Assembly: GCF_032062175.1 (NCBI RefSeq) | Contig: NZ_DAMBQK010000007.1 | Span: forward strand, 62,001-126,000 | Origin: Atlantibacter sp032062175 | GTDB lineage: Bacteria; Pseudomonadota; Gammaproteobacteria; Enterobacterales; Enterobacteriaceae | Reading direction: 5' to 3' | DNA length: 64,000 nt | In this document: in pieces, positions 52,058 to 60,126 of the stretch | Layout of the letters: every line of letters begins with the position of its first letter | Numbering within the stretch: the stretch's first letter is position 1 | Position numbers and translations under genes: made by a program | The notes under the pieces: generated by a model | Databases searched by the model: none | The model's input: only the letters and a program-made list of their open reading frames with translations | What the model was told of the DNA's origin: nothing

Positions 52058-53331
52058 GCTTTCTCTCCTTCAACGTGCCCATTCTTCAATTTCAACTGCG
52101 GACGCGTCATCGGTAGCAGCCCCTGCGGACGCCAGATCATCATCAGCACCATCAGGCCGCCCAGCATTAACATGCTGTATTCGTTGAAATCACGCATCAG
52201 CTCACGCGACACCACCAGCAGGATAGCCGCCAGAATCACTGCGAACTGCGAGCCCATCCCGCCCAGTACCACAATCGCCAGTACAAACGCCGACTCGGCG
52301 AAGGTGAAGGATTCCGGGCTGACAAAGCCCTGGCGCGCGGCGAACAGCGTCCCGGCGAAACCGGCAAACGCGGCGCTGATAGTAAATGCGGTCAGCTTGA
52401 TGCGCGTCGGGTTCAGGCCCAGAGAACGGCAGGCAATCTCATCTTCGCGCAGCGCTTCCCAGGCGCGGCCCAGCGGCATACGCAGCAGGCGGTTAATCAC
52501 AAACAGAGTGATTACCACCAGCAGCAGCGCCACCAGATAAAGGAAAATAATGCGGTCGCTGGGGTCGTACTTCATGCCGAAGAAATTGCTGAAGGTATCC
52601 CAGCCCCCTTCACGCGGCGCGCGGCTAAACTCCAGGCCGAACAGCGTCGGTTTGGGGATCTGGCTGATGCCGTTCGGGCCACCGGTCACTTCGGTATTGT
52701 TGAGCAGCAGAATACGGACAATCTCACCAAAGCCTAAGGTGACAATCGCCAGATAGTCGCCGCGCAAGCGCAGCACCGGGAAGCCCAGCAGGAAGCCTGC
52801 CGCCGCAGCCACCAGGCCTGCCAGCGGTAAACAGGTCCAGAAACCGAGGCCGTAATAGTGGTTCAGCAGCGCGAAGGTATAGGCGCCGATGGCGTAGAAA
52901 CCGCCGTAGCCCAGTACCAGCAGGCCGGAAAGCCCCACCACCACGTTCAGGCCCAGGCCGAGGATCACATAAATCATGGTCAGGGTGGCGATGTCTACCG
53001 TACCGCGCGACACCATAAACGGCCATGCCACCGCCAGTACCAGCAGCCCCACCAAGAACAGCTTCTGCTTCGGCGTGGAACCATCAATGGCTGGCAGAAT
53101 AAACTTCGGCCCGGAGACTTTTTTAAAGCTTTTCTGGAAGAAAGGACGCAGCAGCTGGAATAAGAACACCACTGCCGTGCCTACCGCAATCCACTCCCAG
53201 CGGATCGCAGAGGCGGTATCCACCACCAGTTTGGTGCCGGACAGGCTTAACTGAACGCCCATCATCACGCCTGCCAGTACGAAAAACATCACGGCAGAGA
53301 GCAGCGCCATGGCAAAATGCATCGGTTTCAT
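52054..53331 (-). CDS. livM: LivM, branched-chain amino acid ABC permease
   Basis: This 425-residue inner-membrane permease has about ten predicted helices, including an N-terminal extension of two or three helices shared with E. coli LivM. The ATPase-docking loop is in GRAWEALREDEIACRSLGLNPTRIKLTAF. Its start overlaps the livH stop by 4 bases (53328-53331). With LivH it forms the channel served by LivJ and LivK. Confidence 0.97.
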   Translation of the reverse strand: MKPMHFAMALLSAVMFFVLAGVMMGVQLSLSGTKLVVDTASAIRWEWIAVGTAVVFLFQLLRPFFQKSFKKVSGPKFILPAIDGSTPKQKLFLVGLLVLAVAWPFMVSRGTVDIATLTMIYVILGLGLNVVVGLSGLLVLGYGGFYAIGAYTFALLNHYYGLGFWTCLPLAGLVAAAAGFLLGFPVLRLRGDYLAIVTLGFGEIVRILLLNNTEVTGGPNGISQIPKPTLFGLEFSRAPREGGWDTFSNFFGMKYDPSDRIIFLYLVALLLVVITLFVINRLLRMPLGRAWEALREDEIACRSLGLNPTRIKLTAFTISAAFAGFAGTLFAARQGFVSPESFTFAESAFVLAIVVLGGMGSQFAVILAAILLVVSRELMRDFNEYSMLMLGGLMVLMMIWRPQGLLPMTRPQLKLKNGHVEGEKA

Positions 53332-54254
53332 ACTTTTTCTACCTCCGGACGGCCCAGAATACCGGTAGGCATGACCAGCAGGACGCCAATCAACAGGGCG
53401 AAAGAGACCACATCTTTGTACTCGGTACTCAGGTAGGCAGAAGTCAGCGCTTCGGTCAGGCCGAGGATCAGGCCGCCGATCATCGCGCCCGGAATGCTGC
53501 CGATGCCGCCCAGCACCGCGGCGGTAAAGGCTTTCATCCCCGCCATAAAGCCGATGTACGGGTTAATCACGCCGTAGAACTGGCCCAGCAGCACCCCGGC
53601 GACTGCCGCCATCGCCGCGCCGATCACGAAGGTCAGCGAGATGACGCGATCGGTATTAATACCGAGCAGGCTGGCCATTTTCAGGTCTTCCGCGCAGGCG
53701 CGGCAGGCGCGGCCCATGCGGGAGTAACGGATGAAAAGGGTCAGCGCCAGCATCGCTAGGAAGGTGACGATCCAGATAACCAACTGCATGGTAGTGATGG
53801 TGGCAGTGAAGTTTTCGCTGCTGCCCACCAGCCACTGACCGTTAAACAGGCTCGGCAGCGCCACATCGCGCGAGCCCTGGGTCAGGCTGACGTAGTTTTG
53901 CAGGAAAATGGACATCCCGATGGCGGAAATCAGCGCGATCAGGCGCTTGGAGCTACGCACCGGCCGATAGGCGACACGCTCGATACTCCAGCCGTAGGCG
54001 CTGGCGATCACAATCGCCCCGATAAAGGCCGCGCCCACCAGCAGCCAGCTGGCGTCAATACCCATCATCATCAGCGCCGCGACGATCATAAAGGAGACGT
54101 AACTGCCTATCATGTACACCTCGCCGTGGGCGAAGTTAATCATACCGATAATGCCGTACACCATGGTGTAGCCGATGGCGATCAGCGCATAGGTACTCCC
54201 CAGCGTGACGCCATTAAACATTTGCTGCAAAAAATAGAGGAACTGCTCGGACAT
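53328..54254 (-). CDS. livH: LivH, branched-chain amino acid ABC permease
   Basis: This 308-residue inner-membrane permease with about eight helices matches E. coli LivH (MSEQFLYFLQQMFNGVTLGSTYALIAIGYTMVYGIIGMINFAHGEVYMIG). ATG at 54254 fits the family start and follows an AAGGTTACG stretch; the frame is open 6 codons upstream. It lies 48 bases after livK. Confidence 0.97.
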   Translation of the reverse strand: MSEQFLYFLQQMFNGVTLGSTYALIAIGYTMVYGIIGMINFAHGEVYMIGSYVSFMIVAALMMMGIDASWLLVGAAFIGAIVIASAYGWSIERVAYRPVRSSKRLIALISAIGMSIFLQNYVSLTQGSRDVALPSLFNGQWLVGSSENFTATITTMQLVIWIVTFLAMLALTLFIRYSRMGRACRACAEDLKMASLLGINTDRVISLTFVIGAAMAAVAGVLLGQFYGVINPYIGFMAGMKAFTAAVLGGIGSIPGAMIGGLILGLTEALTSAYLSTEYKDVVSFALLIGVLLVMPTGILGRPEVEKV

Positions 54255-54302
54255 AACGTAACCTTTTTTCACTCGTTCAGGTCAGCGATCCACGGTGCGC
54301 AT

Positions 54303-55412
54303 TTATTTCGCCACGCTGGACGACCCGTCGGCATGCCACTGGAATACACCAAATTCAAATCCCTTCAGATCGCCTTTTTCATCCCAGTTCAGCGGCCCAA
54401 TCACGGTATCAGCCCCGTGTTGTTTCAAGTCCTTAATCAAATCAGCGGGTTCTTTTGAACCGCTTCTGTCCATCGCAGTTGCCAGTGACTGTACGGCGGC
54501 ATAGGTGATCCACACATACGGGCCGCTGGCATCTTTTTTGTCGGCTTTGAGGGCGTCTACGATAGCCTTGTTGGAGGCTTCCTGGTCATAGCGTTTCGGC
54601 ATCGTCACTAACATGCCTTCGCCCGCATCGCCCGCAATATTGGAAAGTGACGCATTACCCACGCCTTCCGGGCCCATAAACTGGGTTTTTAGGCCAGTGG
54701 CGCGTGACTGGCGCAGCATCTGGCCCATTTCCGGGTAGTAGCCGCCGTAGTAAACGAAATCGATATTTTCTTTTTGCAGGCGCGCCAGCAGTGCGGAGAA
54801 ATCTTTCTCGCCCGCGGTAATGCCGTCAAAGAACACCACATTCGCGCCGCCTTTTTTCAGGCCGTCCTGAACGGAGCGCGCCAGGCCTTCGCCGTATTGC
54901 TGTTTGTCATGGATGATGGCGATACGCTGCGGCTTAACGGTTTCCAGAATGTATTTGGCTGCCGTTGGGCCCTGTGCCGAATCCAGCCCGGCGGTACGCA
55001 TGATCATCTGATAGCCACGCTGGGTCAGTTCCGGGTTGGTGGCACCTGGGGTGATCATCAGGATGCCTTCGTCTTCGTAGATATCGGACGCAGGCTGTGT
55101 AGAAGAGGAGCACAGGTGGCCGATAACGTATTTAATGCCGTCGTTAACGATTTTGTTAGCCACCGCAACGGCCTGTTTCGGGTCACATGCGTCGTCATAC
55201 TCCACGCCCACCAGGGTATCGCCTTTGATGCCGCCTTTGGCGTTAATGTCTTTAATCGCCTGGCGCGCGCCGTTGAATTCCATATCACCCCACTGGGCAA
55301 CCGGACCGGACATCGCACCCACGACCGCGACCTTAATCTCTTGTGCTGCTGCCGTGTGAGTCAGTGCCAGCGCGACCATCCCTGCGAGTAGTGTTTTCGC
55401 GTTGTATTTCAT
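54303..55412 (-). CDS. livK: LivK, leucine-specific periplasmic binding protein
   Basis: This 369-residue binding protein has a signal peptide (MKYNAKTLLAGMVALALTHTAAAQ) and a type I periplasmic-binding fold. The first mature strand is EIKVAVVGAMSGPVAQWGDMEF; the Trp at mature position about 18 is the leucine-specificity residue that differs from Tyr in LivJ. CD-ACD and HLCSSSTQPASDIYEDEG are shared with LivJ. Length equals E. coli LivK. It heads livKHMGF. A 44-base stretch is identical to livJ at nucleotide level. Confidence 0.95.
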   Translation of the reverse strand: MKYNAKTLLAGMVALALTHTAAAQEIKVAVVGAMSGPVAQWGDMEFNGARQAIKDINAKGGIKGDTLVGVEYDDACDPKQAVAVANKIVNDGIKYVIGHLCSSSTQPASDIYEDEGILMITPGATNPELTQRGYQMIMRTAGLDSAQGPTAAKYILETVKPQRIAIIHDKQQYGEGLARSVQDGLKKGGANVVFFDGITAGEKDFSALLARLQKENIDFVYYGGYYPEMGQMLRQSRATGLKTQFMGPEGVGNASLSNIAGDAGEGMLVTMPKRYDQEASNKAIVDALKADKKDASGPYVWITYAAVQSLATAMDRSGSKEPADLIKDLKQHGADTVIGPLNWDEKGDLKGFEFGVFQWHADGSSSVAK

Positions 55413-55830
55413 TCCGTGCATCCCCATTCGTGCCAGTTGTAAATTTCTGGTTTTATTATGGTTAAAAAATGTTCTGCTGTTTTTGTAAACAACACTATTT
55501 TTACCTGTCTCTTTAATGAGTTAGCGCTAAATTTCGCTATTCAACAGGCTAAAACGTCTATATATCATGACATTAAGCAAAGATAATATTCTGGATTCAG
55601 CCAGAGTTAAACAAAAAAAAGCAGATATTCCAGCATAAAATATTGGTGCATTAAGCCGAATAAATCACTACCTGTCAGAGTAAAAACCTGGTTAAATTTC
55701 ATTCCCGGAATATTCGTACTGCTTTTGATACGTGATAAAAACTATTCAACTGCTGAATCAGTTAAAAAAGAGCAGGCGTTATGGTCAATAATTTGGATAC
55801 ACTCCGACAAACTGCCTTCGGGATGCCACT
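55413..55830. other. A+T-rich regulatory region between livK and panM
   Basis: This 418-base divergent intergenic region is markedly A+T rich and should hold the livK promoter and leader and the panM promoter. Lrp sites are expected from E. coli biology, but I cannot place one reliably. A short open frame (55725-55931) overlapping panM has no family resemblance and is not called. Confidence 0.5.
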
Positions 55831-56214
55831 ATGAAACTCACTATTATTCGTTTGCAGACATTGACGCCGCAGGACCATATCGACCTGGGCAAAATTTGGC
55901 CAGAATACTCCAGCGCATCGTTGAAGATTGATGAAGGCCACCGCATTTACGCCGCGCGTTTTAACGAACGGCTGCTGGGCGCAGTCCGGGTGACGCTGAC
56001 CGGCGATCAGGGCGCGATGGATTCATTGCGGGTACGGGAAGTGACGCGTCGACGCGGCGTCGGGCACTATCTGATTGAAGAAGTGATCCGCGATAACCCC
56101 GCAATCAACCACTGGTGGATTTCCGACGTCGGCGTCGAAGACCGCAACGTGATGAATGCGTTTATGCAGGCGCTGGGGTTTTCAATCGAGGAAGGGGGTT
56201 GGGAGAAGCGCTAA
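55831..56214 (+). CDS. panM: PanM (PanZ), PanD maturation factor
   Basis: This 127-residue GNAT-fold protein binds the PanD zymogen with acetyl-CoA. It promotes self-cleavage to active aspartate decarboxylase and limits beta-alanine and coenzyme A synthesis. Conserved segments are IIRLQTLTPQDHIDLGKIWPEY, HRIYAARFNERLLGAVRV, DSLRVREVTRRRGVGHYL and the C-terminal FMQALGF. Length equals E. coli PanM. It lies between the two liv binding-protein genes, as in E. coli. Confidence 0.96.
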   Translation: MKLTIIRLQTLTPQDHIDLGKIWPEYSSASLKIDEGHRIYAARFNERLLGAVRVTLTGDQGAMDSLRVREVTRRRGVGHYLIEEVIRDNPAINHWWISDVGVEDRNVMNAFMQALGFSIEEGGWEKR

Positions 56215-56218
56215 AAAA

Positions 56219-56252
56219 CCCCCGGTCGCTGGCTATCAGTTGCCGGGGTTTT
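56219..56252 (+). terminator. panM terminator merged into the repeat
   Basis: CCCCGG (56220-56225) pairs with CCGGGG (56243-56248), followed by TTTTC, 5 bases after panM. The 3' arm is the first base block of the 125-bp repeat. Confidence 0.7.
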
Positions 56253-56594
56253 CGAACGCAGCCAACGCCGCTACGGCGTGAAAGGCAATTCACTCTTTGC
56301 CCGAGCATTTCACGTTGTAGCAAGGCGACAAGTGAGAAAATCCCCGGGAGCTTACATCAGTAAGTGACCGGGGTTTTCGAACGCAGTCAACGCCGCTACG
56401 GCGTGAAAGGCAATTCACTCTTTGCCCGAGCATTTCACGTTGNNNNNNNNNNNNNNNNNNNNNNNNNNNNNNNNNNNNNNNNNNNNNNNNNNNNNNNNNN
56501 NNNNNNNNNNNNNNNNNNNNNNNNNNNNNNNNNNNNNNNNNNTCAGTAAGTGACCGGGGTTTTCGAACGCAGTCAACGCCGCTACGGCGTGAAA
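56243..56594. repeat. 125-bp tandem repeat interrupted by an assembly gap
   Basis: CCGGGGTTTTCGAACGCAG and its following sequence recur at 56243 and 56368, exactly 125 bases apart, with near-identity (one C/T change in the first part). After the N block the unit resumes at its TCAGTAAG segment (56543), and a third CCGGGG follows at 56554. Each unit has a hairpin ACGCCG-CTA-CGGCGT. Unit borders form a second one, CCCCGG...CTTAC-ATCA-GTAAG...CCGGGG, followed by TTTTC, terminator-like on both strands. The third copy diverges after GAAAGGC into the livJ end. Confidence 0.9.
56443..56542. other. assembly gap of exactly 100 N
   Basis: One hundred N bases mark a scaffold join of placeholder length. 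The flanks are copies of the same 125-bp unit, so the break is a repeat-collapse artefact. Unit phase predicts a true length of 39 bases plus a multiple of 125. Confidence 0.97.
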
Positions 56595-56607
56595 GGCGAC
56601 AGGCAAA

Positions 56608-57711
56608 TTATTTAGCGTCGGTCGCCGTGCCGTTCGCATGCCATGTAAACACGCCGAACTCAAACCCTTTCAGATCGCCCTTCTCATCCCATGACAGCGG
56701 ACCCATCACGGTTTCAACAGAGTTTGCTTTCAGATACTTGGCGATTTCAGCAGGATCGTCAGACTGGTTCAGGCCCGCCTGCAACGATTGCAGCGCTGCG
56801 TAGGTGGTCCACACAAACGCGCCGCTTGGATCCTGTTTCTTGGCTTTGATCGCGTCCACAATCGGTTTGTTCGCCGGAACCTGATCGTAGTTTTTCGGCT
56901 TGGTGACTAACATGCCTTCGGCGGATTCGCCGGCGATGTTAGACAGCGACACGTTTGCCACACCTTCCGGGCCCATAAACTGGGTTTTCAGGCCTGCCGC
57001 GCGCGACTGGCGCAGGATCTGGCCCATTTCCGGGTGGTAGCCGCCGTAGTATACAAAGTCGATGTTTTCTTTCTTCAGGCGCGCCACCAGGGTAGAGAAG
57101 TCTTTCTCGCCTGCGGTGATACCGTCAAAGAACACCACGTTCGCACCCGCTTTTTTCAGGTTATCCTGCACGGAACGCGCCAGACCTTCGCCATACTGCT
57201 GTTTGTCGTGGATCACTGCGATGCGCTGCGGTTTCACTTTCTCAGCAATGTATTTTGCGGCGGTCGGGCCCTGGTCGGAGTCCAGGCCGGTGGTGCGCAT
57301 TACCAGCTGATAACCACGCGCGGTCAACTCCGGTGCGGTCGCCGCTGGCGTAATCATCAGAATGCCTTCATCTTCGTAGATATCAGATGCAGGCTGTGTA
57401 GAAGAGGAGCACAGGTGGCCGATAACGTATTTGATGCCGTCGTTAACCACTTTGTTCGCTACCGCTACCGCTTGTTTTGGGTCGCAGGCGTCATCGTATT
57501 TGGTCACAACCAGTTTGTTGCCTTTGATGCCGCCCTTAGCGTTAATATCAGCAACCGCTTGCTCTGCGCCAGTAAACTCCTGGTCTCCATACTGCGCAAC
57601 CGGGCCGGACATTGCGCCGACGACAGCGATCTTAATATCTTCTGCCATTGCCGCGCTGCTCATCGCCAGAGCGATACATCCCGCCAGTAACGCTTTACCC
57701 GTCATTTTCAT
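56608..57711 (-). CDS. livJ: LivJ, Leu/Ile/Val periplasmic binding protein
   Basis: This 367-residue binding protein has a signal peptide (MKMTGKALLAGCIALAMSSAAMAE) and a mature start DIKIAVVGAMSGPVAQYGDQEF, with Tyr where LivK has Trp. It matches E. coli LivJ in length. Two starts are possible: ATG at 57711, with AGG directly against it, and ATG at 57705, with CAGGA at proper distance; both give a working signal peptide. It shares the LivHMGF transporter. It is monocistronic, and its 3' end abuts the 125-bp repeats. Confidence 0.95.
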   Translation of the reverse strand: MKMTGKALLAGCIALAMSSAAMAEDIKIAVVGAMSGPVAQYGDQEFTGAEQAVADINAKGGIKGNKLVVTKYDDACDPKQAVAVANKVVNDGIKYVIGHLCSSSTQPASDIYEDEGILMITPAATAPELTARGYQLVMRTTGLDSDQGPTAAKYIAEKVKPQRIAVIHDKQQYGEGLARSVQDNLKKAGANVVFFDGITAGEKDFSTLVARLKKENIDFVYYGGYHPEMGQILRQSRAAGLKTQFMGPEGVANVSLSNIAGESAEGMLVTKPKNYDQVPANKPIVDAIKAKKQDPSGAFVWTTYAALQSLQAGLNQSDDPAEIAKYLKANSVETVMGPLSWDEKGDLKGFEFGVFTWHANGTATDAK

Positions 57712-57720
57712 CCTGAGGAT

Positions 57721-57774
57721 CCCCATTGTTGTGGTTGTTGAAGTTGTTTTGTTGTTTTAATTTGGCACATTATA
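57721..57774 (-). promoter_or_regulatory. livJ promoter -10 and C/A-rich leader (GcvB-type target)
   Basis: On the minus strand TATAAT lies at 57774-57769. The leader that follows is nearly G-free and C/A rich (AAAACAACAAAACAACTTC, AACAACCACAACAA) up to the ribosome-binding region. Salmonella livJ is a known GcvB sRNA target through such a stretch; the match here is by composition only. Confidence 0.55.
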
Positions 57775-57970
57775 TCGCCATCGCACTTAGGCGCAGCATT
57801 AGATAGTAGAAAGGAGGGATGCCACCGGTGCCTGAGCAGCATACTCTGCTAAAACATACCCCATTTTTCTGATTTTGGAACAACAATTTTGTGGGGTGAA
57901 TAACAGAAAGTGAGCGCGACGGGGTCTTATTGCAACATTAGTGCAACAACAACGCCCCGCCGCGTCTGGC

Positions 57971-59236
57971 TTAGCGCGGTAAAACCTGCTTCAGAATGGT
58001 AAGCGCCTGAGTGAATTGCGCTTGCGGGATCGTTAATGGATACAGGAAGCGAATCACATTGCCGTATACCCCACAGGTGAGTAATAGCAGCCCTTGTTCC
58101 AACGCGGCCTGTTGCACATCACGGGTAATTTCCGGGGACGGTTTGCCGGTTTGCGGGTCGTTAAACTCCACGGCAACCATCGAACCCAGCCCGCGCACCT
58201 GCACCACGGCTTTGCTCTGCGCCTGGGCCTGCTCCAGCACCTCTTTCAGTTGTGCGCCGAGTTCATTCGCGCGTTGGCACAGGTTTTCACCGTCAATCAC
58301 ATCCAGTACCGCATGGGCCGAGGCAATCGCCAGCGGATTACCGGCATAGGTGCCGCCCAGCCCGCCCGGCGCGGGCGCATCCATCACTTCAGCGCGTCCG
58401 GCCACGGCAGACAGCGGCATCCCGCCCGCCAGGCTTTTCGCCATGGTGATCAGATCGGCTTTCACTGGGTAATGCTCCATAGCGAACAGTTTGCCGGTAC
58501 GCGCAAAACCGGTCTGCACTTCATCGGCAATCAGCAGGATGCCGTGCTGGTCGCAAATCTGCCGCAGCGCGCTGAAAAACGCTGGCGGCGCGACGTTAAA
58601 ACCGCCCTCGCCCTGGATGGGCTCCAGCACAATCGCCGCGACCTGATCCGGGGCAATATCGGCTTTAAAAATGTATTCGAGGCTTTCCAGCGCCTGCTCC
58701 ACGCTAACGCCATGCAGGTCGTTAGGATAGCGAGCGTGGAATACCGAGCCGGGGAACGGCCCAAAGCCAAGCTTGTACGGGGCCACTTTGCCGGTGAGCG
58801 CCATGGTCATAAAGGTTCGGCCATGGAACGCGCCGCTAAACGTAATAATGCCAGGGCGGCGGGTGCTGGCTCTGGCGATTTTCACGGCGTTCTCTACCGC
58901 TTCTGCGCCAGTAGTGAAAAACGCGGTTTTCACCGGCCCTTCAATGGGCGCGCGTTCGTTGATGCGCTCCGCCAGCGACACATAACCCTCATAAGGCACA
59001 ATCTGGTAGGCGGTGTGAGTAAAAGCGTGGAGCTGTTTTTCAATCGCCTCGACAATGCGCGGGTGGCGATGCCCGGTATTCAACACCGCAATCCCGGCGG
59101 CAAAATCAATCACTTCCCGGCCTTCCACATCCCACAAGGTGGCGTTTTCCGCTCGCTCAGCGTAAAACCCACACATCACGCCGATACCGCGCGGCGTTGC
59201 ATTCTGACGGCGTTGATTTAGTTCTGAATTCTTCAC
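57971..59236 (-). CDS. PLP-dependent 4-aminobutyrate aminotransferase (PuuE/GabT-like)
   Basis: This 421-residue class III aminotransferase has the family motifs GIAVLNTGHRHP, TTGAEAVENAVKIARA, FSGAFHGRT, EPIQGEGGFNVAP and ADEVQTGFARTG, with the PLP lysine in TMAKSLAGGMPLS. Length equals E. coli PuuE and details such as FTHTAYQIVPYE, KVAPYKLGFGPFPGSV and LLLTCGVYGNVIRFLYPLTI favour PuuE over GabT. It would transfer the GABA amino group to 2-oxoglutarate. No puu or gab partner gene adjoins. It lies between livJ and rpoH, neighbours in E. coli, so it is an insertion. Confidence 0.85.
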   Translation of the reverse strand: MKNSELNQRRQNATPRGIGVMCGFYAERAENATLWDVEGREVIDFAAGIAVLNTGHRHPRIVEAIEKQLHAFTHTAYQIVPYEGYVSLAERINERAPIEGPVKTAFFTTGAEAVENAVKIARASTRRPGIITFSGAFHGRTFMTMALTGKVAPYKLGFGPFPGSVFHARYPNDLHGVSVEQALESLEYIFKADIAPDQVAAIVLEPIQGEGGFNVAPPAFFSALRQICDQHGILLIADEVQTGFARTGKLFAMEHYPVKADLITMAKSLAGGMPLSAVAGRAEVMDAPAPGGLGGTYAGNPLAIASAHAVLDVIDGENLCQRANELGAQLKEVLEQAQAQSKAVVQVRGLGSMVAVEFNDPQTGKPSPEITRDVQQAALEQGLLLLTCGVYGNVIRFLYPLTIPQAQFTQALTILKQVLPR

Positions 59237-59590
59237 TTTCTTCTCTCCGCAGCTCTTTTACGTTGATGCAACAAGTACACTACATTGTGTGATTATTTAG
59301 CGCGCTTTAGGGTTTTAAGCCAGTAGGATTTTTAGATGCTGGCGGGCAGCTCATGTTTTTTTGATAGGGATAAAATTTTTGTGATTTGCGCTGCAAATAG
59401 ACTGTCCTGTAAATTTAAGCTGTATATTTTTCCACAATTACCACGCTTTATTATGCTTAAAAATATGCCGAAAAATCGATGATTCAGTAGCTGTAAAAAC
59501 GTGAACTTCAGCAAAGTATTTGTATTTAAAAAGCACAAAATAAATAACGTTATTTTATGACCGTTAATTATTTTAGGTAAGGTAAAAAAT
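59237..59590. other. A+T-rich intergenic region upstream of the aminotransferase
   Basis: This 354-base region lies between divergent genes. Composition is clearly more A+T rich than the flanks. I see no credible gene; an open frame on the minus strand at 59332-59607 is Phe/Leu/Lys-rich from base composition and lacks a ribosome-binding site. Promoters for both sides should lie here. Confidence 0.5.
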
Positions 59591-59812
59591 ATGACAAATG
59601 TATTCATAGAGCCGCAACCAACCGGAAGACCCGAAGGCGCAAAGATTACCTGTTACACGCTGGAATATTCTCACGGAAGAAGCGTTGATGATAAGGAGCA
59701 CGCCACGCAAGAAAGCGCGATCCAATCAGCTAAATCACGAGGCTTAAACCCGCTTATCGCAAGGGTAAGAAATACCAATAAAGGTAACCCGGATCATTGG
59801 CGGCCTGCCTAA
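59591..59812 (+). CDS. small hypothetical protein, 73 residues
   Basis: I do not recognise this protein. It reads MTNVFIEPQPTGRPEGAKIT at the N-terminus and ends NTNKGNPDHWRPA. It is polar and charged, with no signal peptide or membrane segment. AGGTAAGG lies 9 bases before the ATG, good for translation. A second small gene starts 20 bases after its stop codon with its own AAGGA site, so the two look like one unit. The region is A+T rich and absent from the E. coli livJ-rpoH junction. Residues GRPEGAKITCYTLEYSHGRS suggest a small beta-rich fold; this is a guess. Confidence 0.6.
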   Translation: MTNVFIEPQPTGRPEGAKITCYTLEYSHGRSVDDKEHATQESAIQSAKSRGLNPLIARVRNTNKGNPDHWRPA

Positions 59813-59832
59813 TTTTTAATTAAGGATTATTT

Positions 59833-59955
59833 ATGAGTTTAATTAAACCCGGCCCTAAACCAAAACGGGATGATGGACAAGACGATAGAAGGCATCATGT
59901 AAATCCACCGACAAAACCCAAGCATCCTAGTTTGCCGGTACATAAAAATAAGTAA
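59833..59955 (+). CDS. small basic hypothetical protein, 40 residues
   Basis: The frame ATG 59833 to TAA 59955 encodes 40 residues starting MSLIKPGPKPKRDDGQDDRR and ending HPSLPVHKNK. It is rich in Pro, Lys, Arg and His, with no hydrophobic segment, so it is probably unstructured or nucleic-acid-binding. AAGGA lies 7 bases before the ATG. It follows the 73-residue gene by 20 bases. I do not recognise it. A duplicated TTTATTCAGACA motif occurs downstream at about 59984 and 60049. Confidence 0.55.
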   Translation: MSLIKPGPKPKRDDGQDDRRHHVNPPTKPKHPSLPVHKNK

Positions 59956-60079
59956 ATTCAATCTCGCGGGAATTAACAATATTTATTCAGACAAACCTAT
60001 TCCATAAATAACGAAAGTTCCAGGTCGAGAGTAAATCCAGACTCACTTTTATTCAGACATTAACCATTGGTTAAAACAA

Positions 60080-60111
60080 AAATACCCCATGATTTCTCAT
60101 GGGGTATTTTT
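60080..60111. terminator. bidirectional terminator before rpoH 3' end
   Basis: AAATACCCCATGA (60080-60092) and TCATGGGGTATTT (60097-60109) form a perfect 13-bp stem with a TTTC loop and T-runs on both strands. It ends rpoH on the minus strand and the small-gene unit on the plus strand. Confidence 0.93.
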
Positions 60112-60126
60112 TCTCGCCAGGGCTTA

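Noticed and set aside
56364..56549. open frames running through the N block
   Set aside because: They consist of repeat sequence and unknown bases and cannot be real coding evidence.
56243..56594. possible CRISPR-like array
   Set aside because: Units are 125 bp, directly adjacent and without unique spacers; there are no cas genes in the window.
57819..57872. 17-codon frame with AAAGGAGGG on the plus strand opposite the livJ leader
   Set aside because: The Shine-Dalgarno-like run abuts the ATG with no spacing, the peptide is not Leu/Ile/Val rich as expected for a liv leader peptide, and the strand is wrong for livJ.
58094..59221. 375-codon open frame on the plus strand antisense to the aminotransferase
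   Set aside because: It is a shadow of a high-G+C gene: composition is Arg/His/Gly rich, there is no family resemblance, and the minus strand encodes a clear class III aminotransferase.
59332..59607. 91-codon minus-strand frame rich in Phe, Leu and Lys
   Set aside because: Composition follows A+T-rich DNA, no ribosome-binding site is present, and it overlaps the likely promoters of both neighbours.
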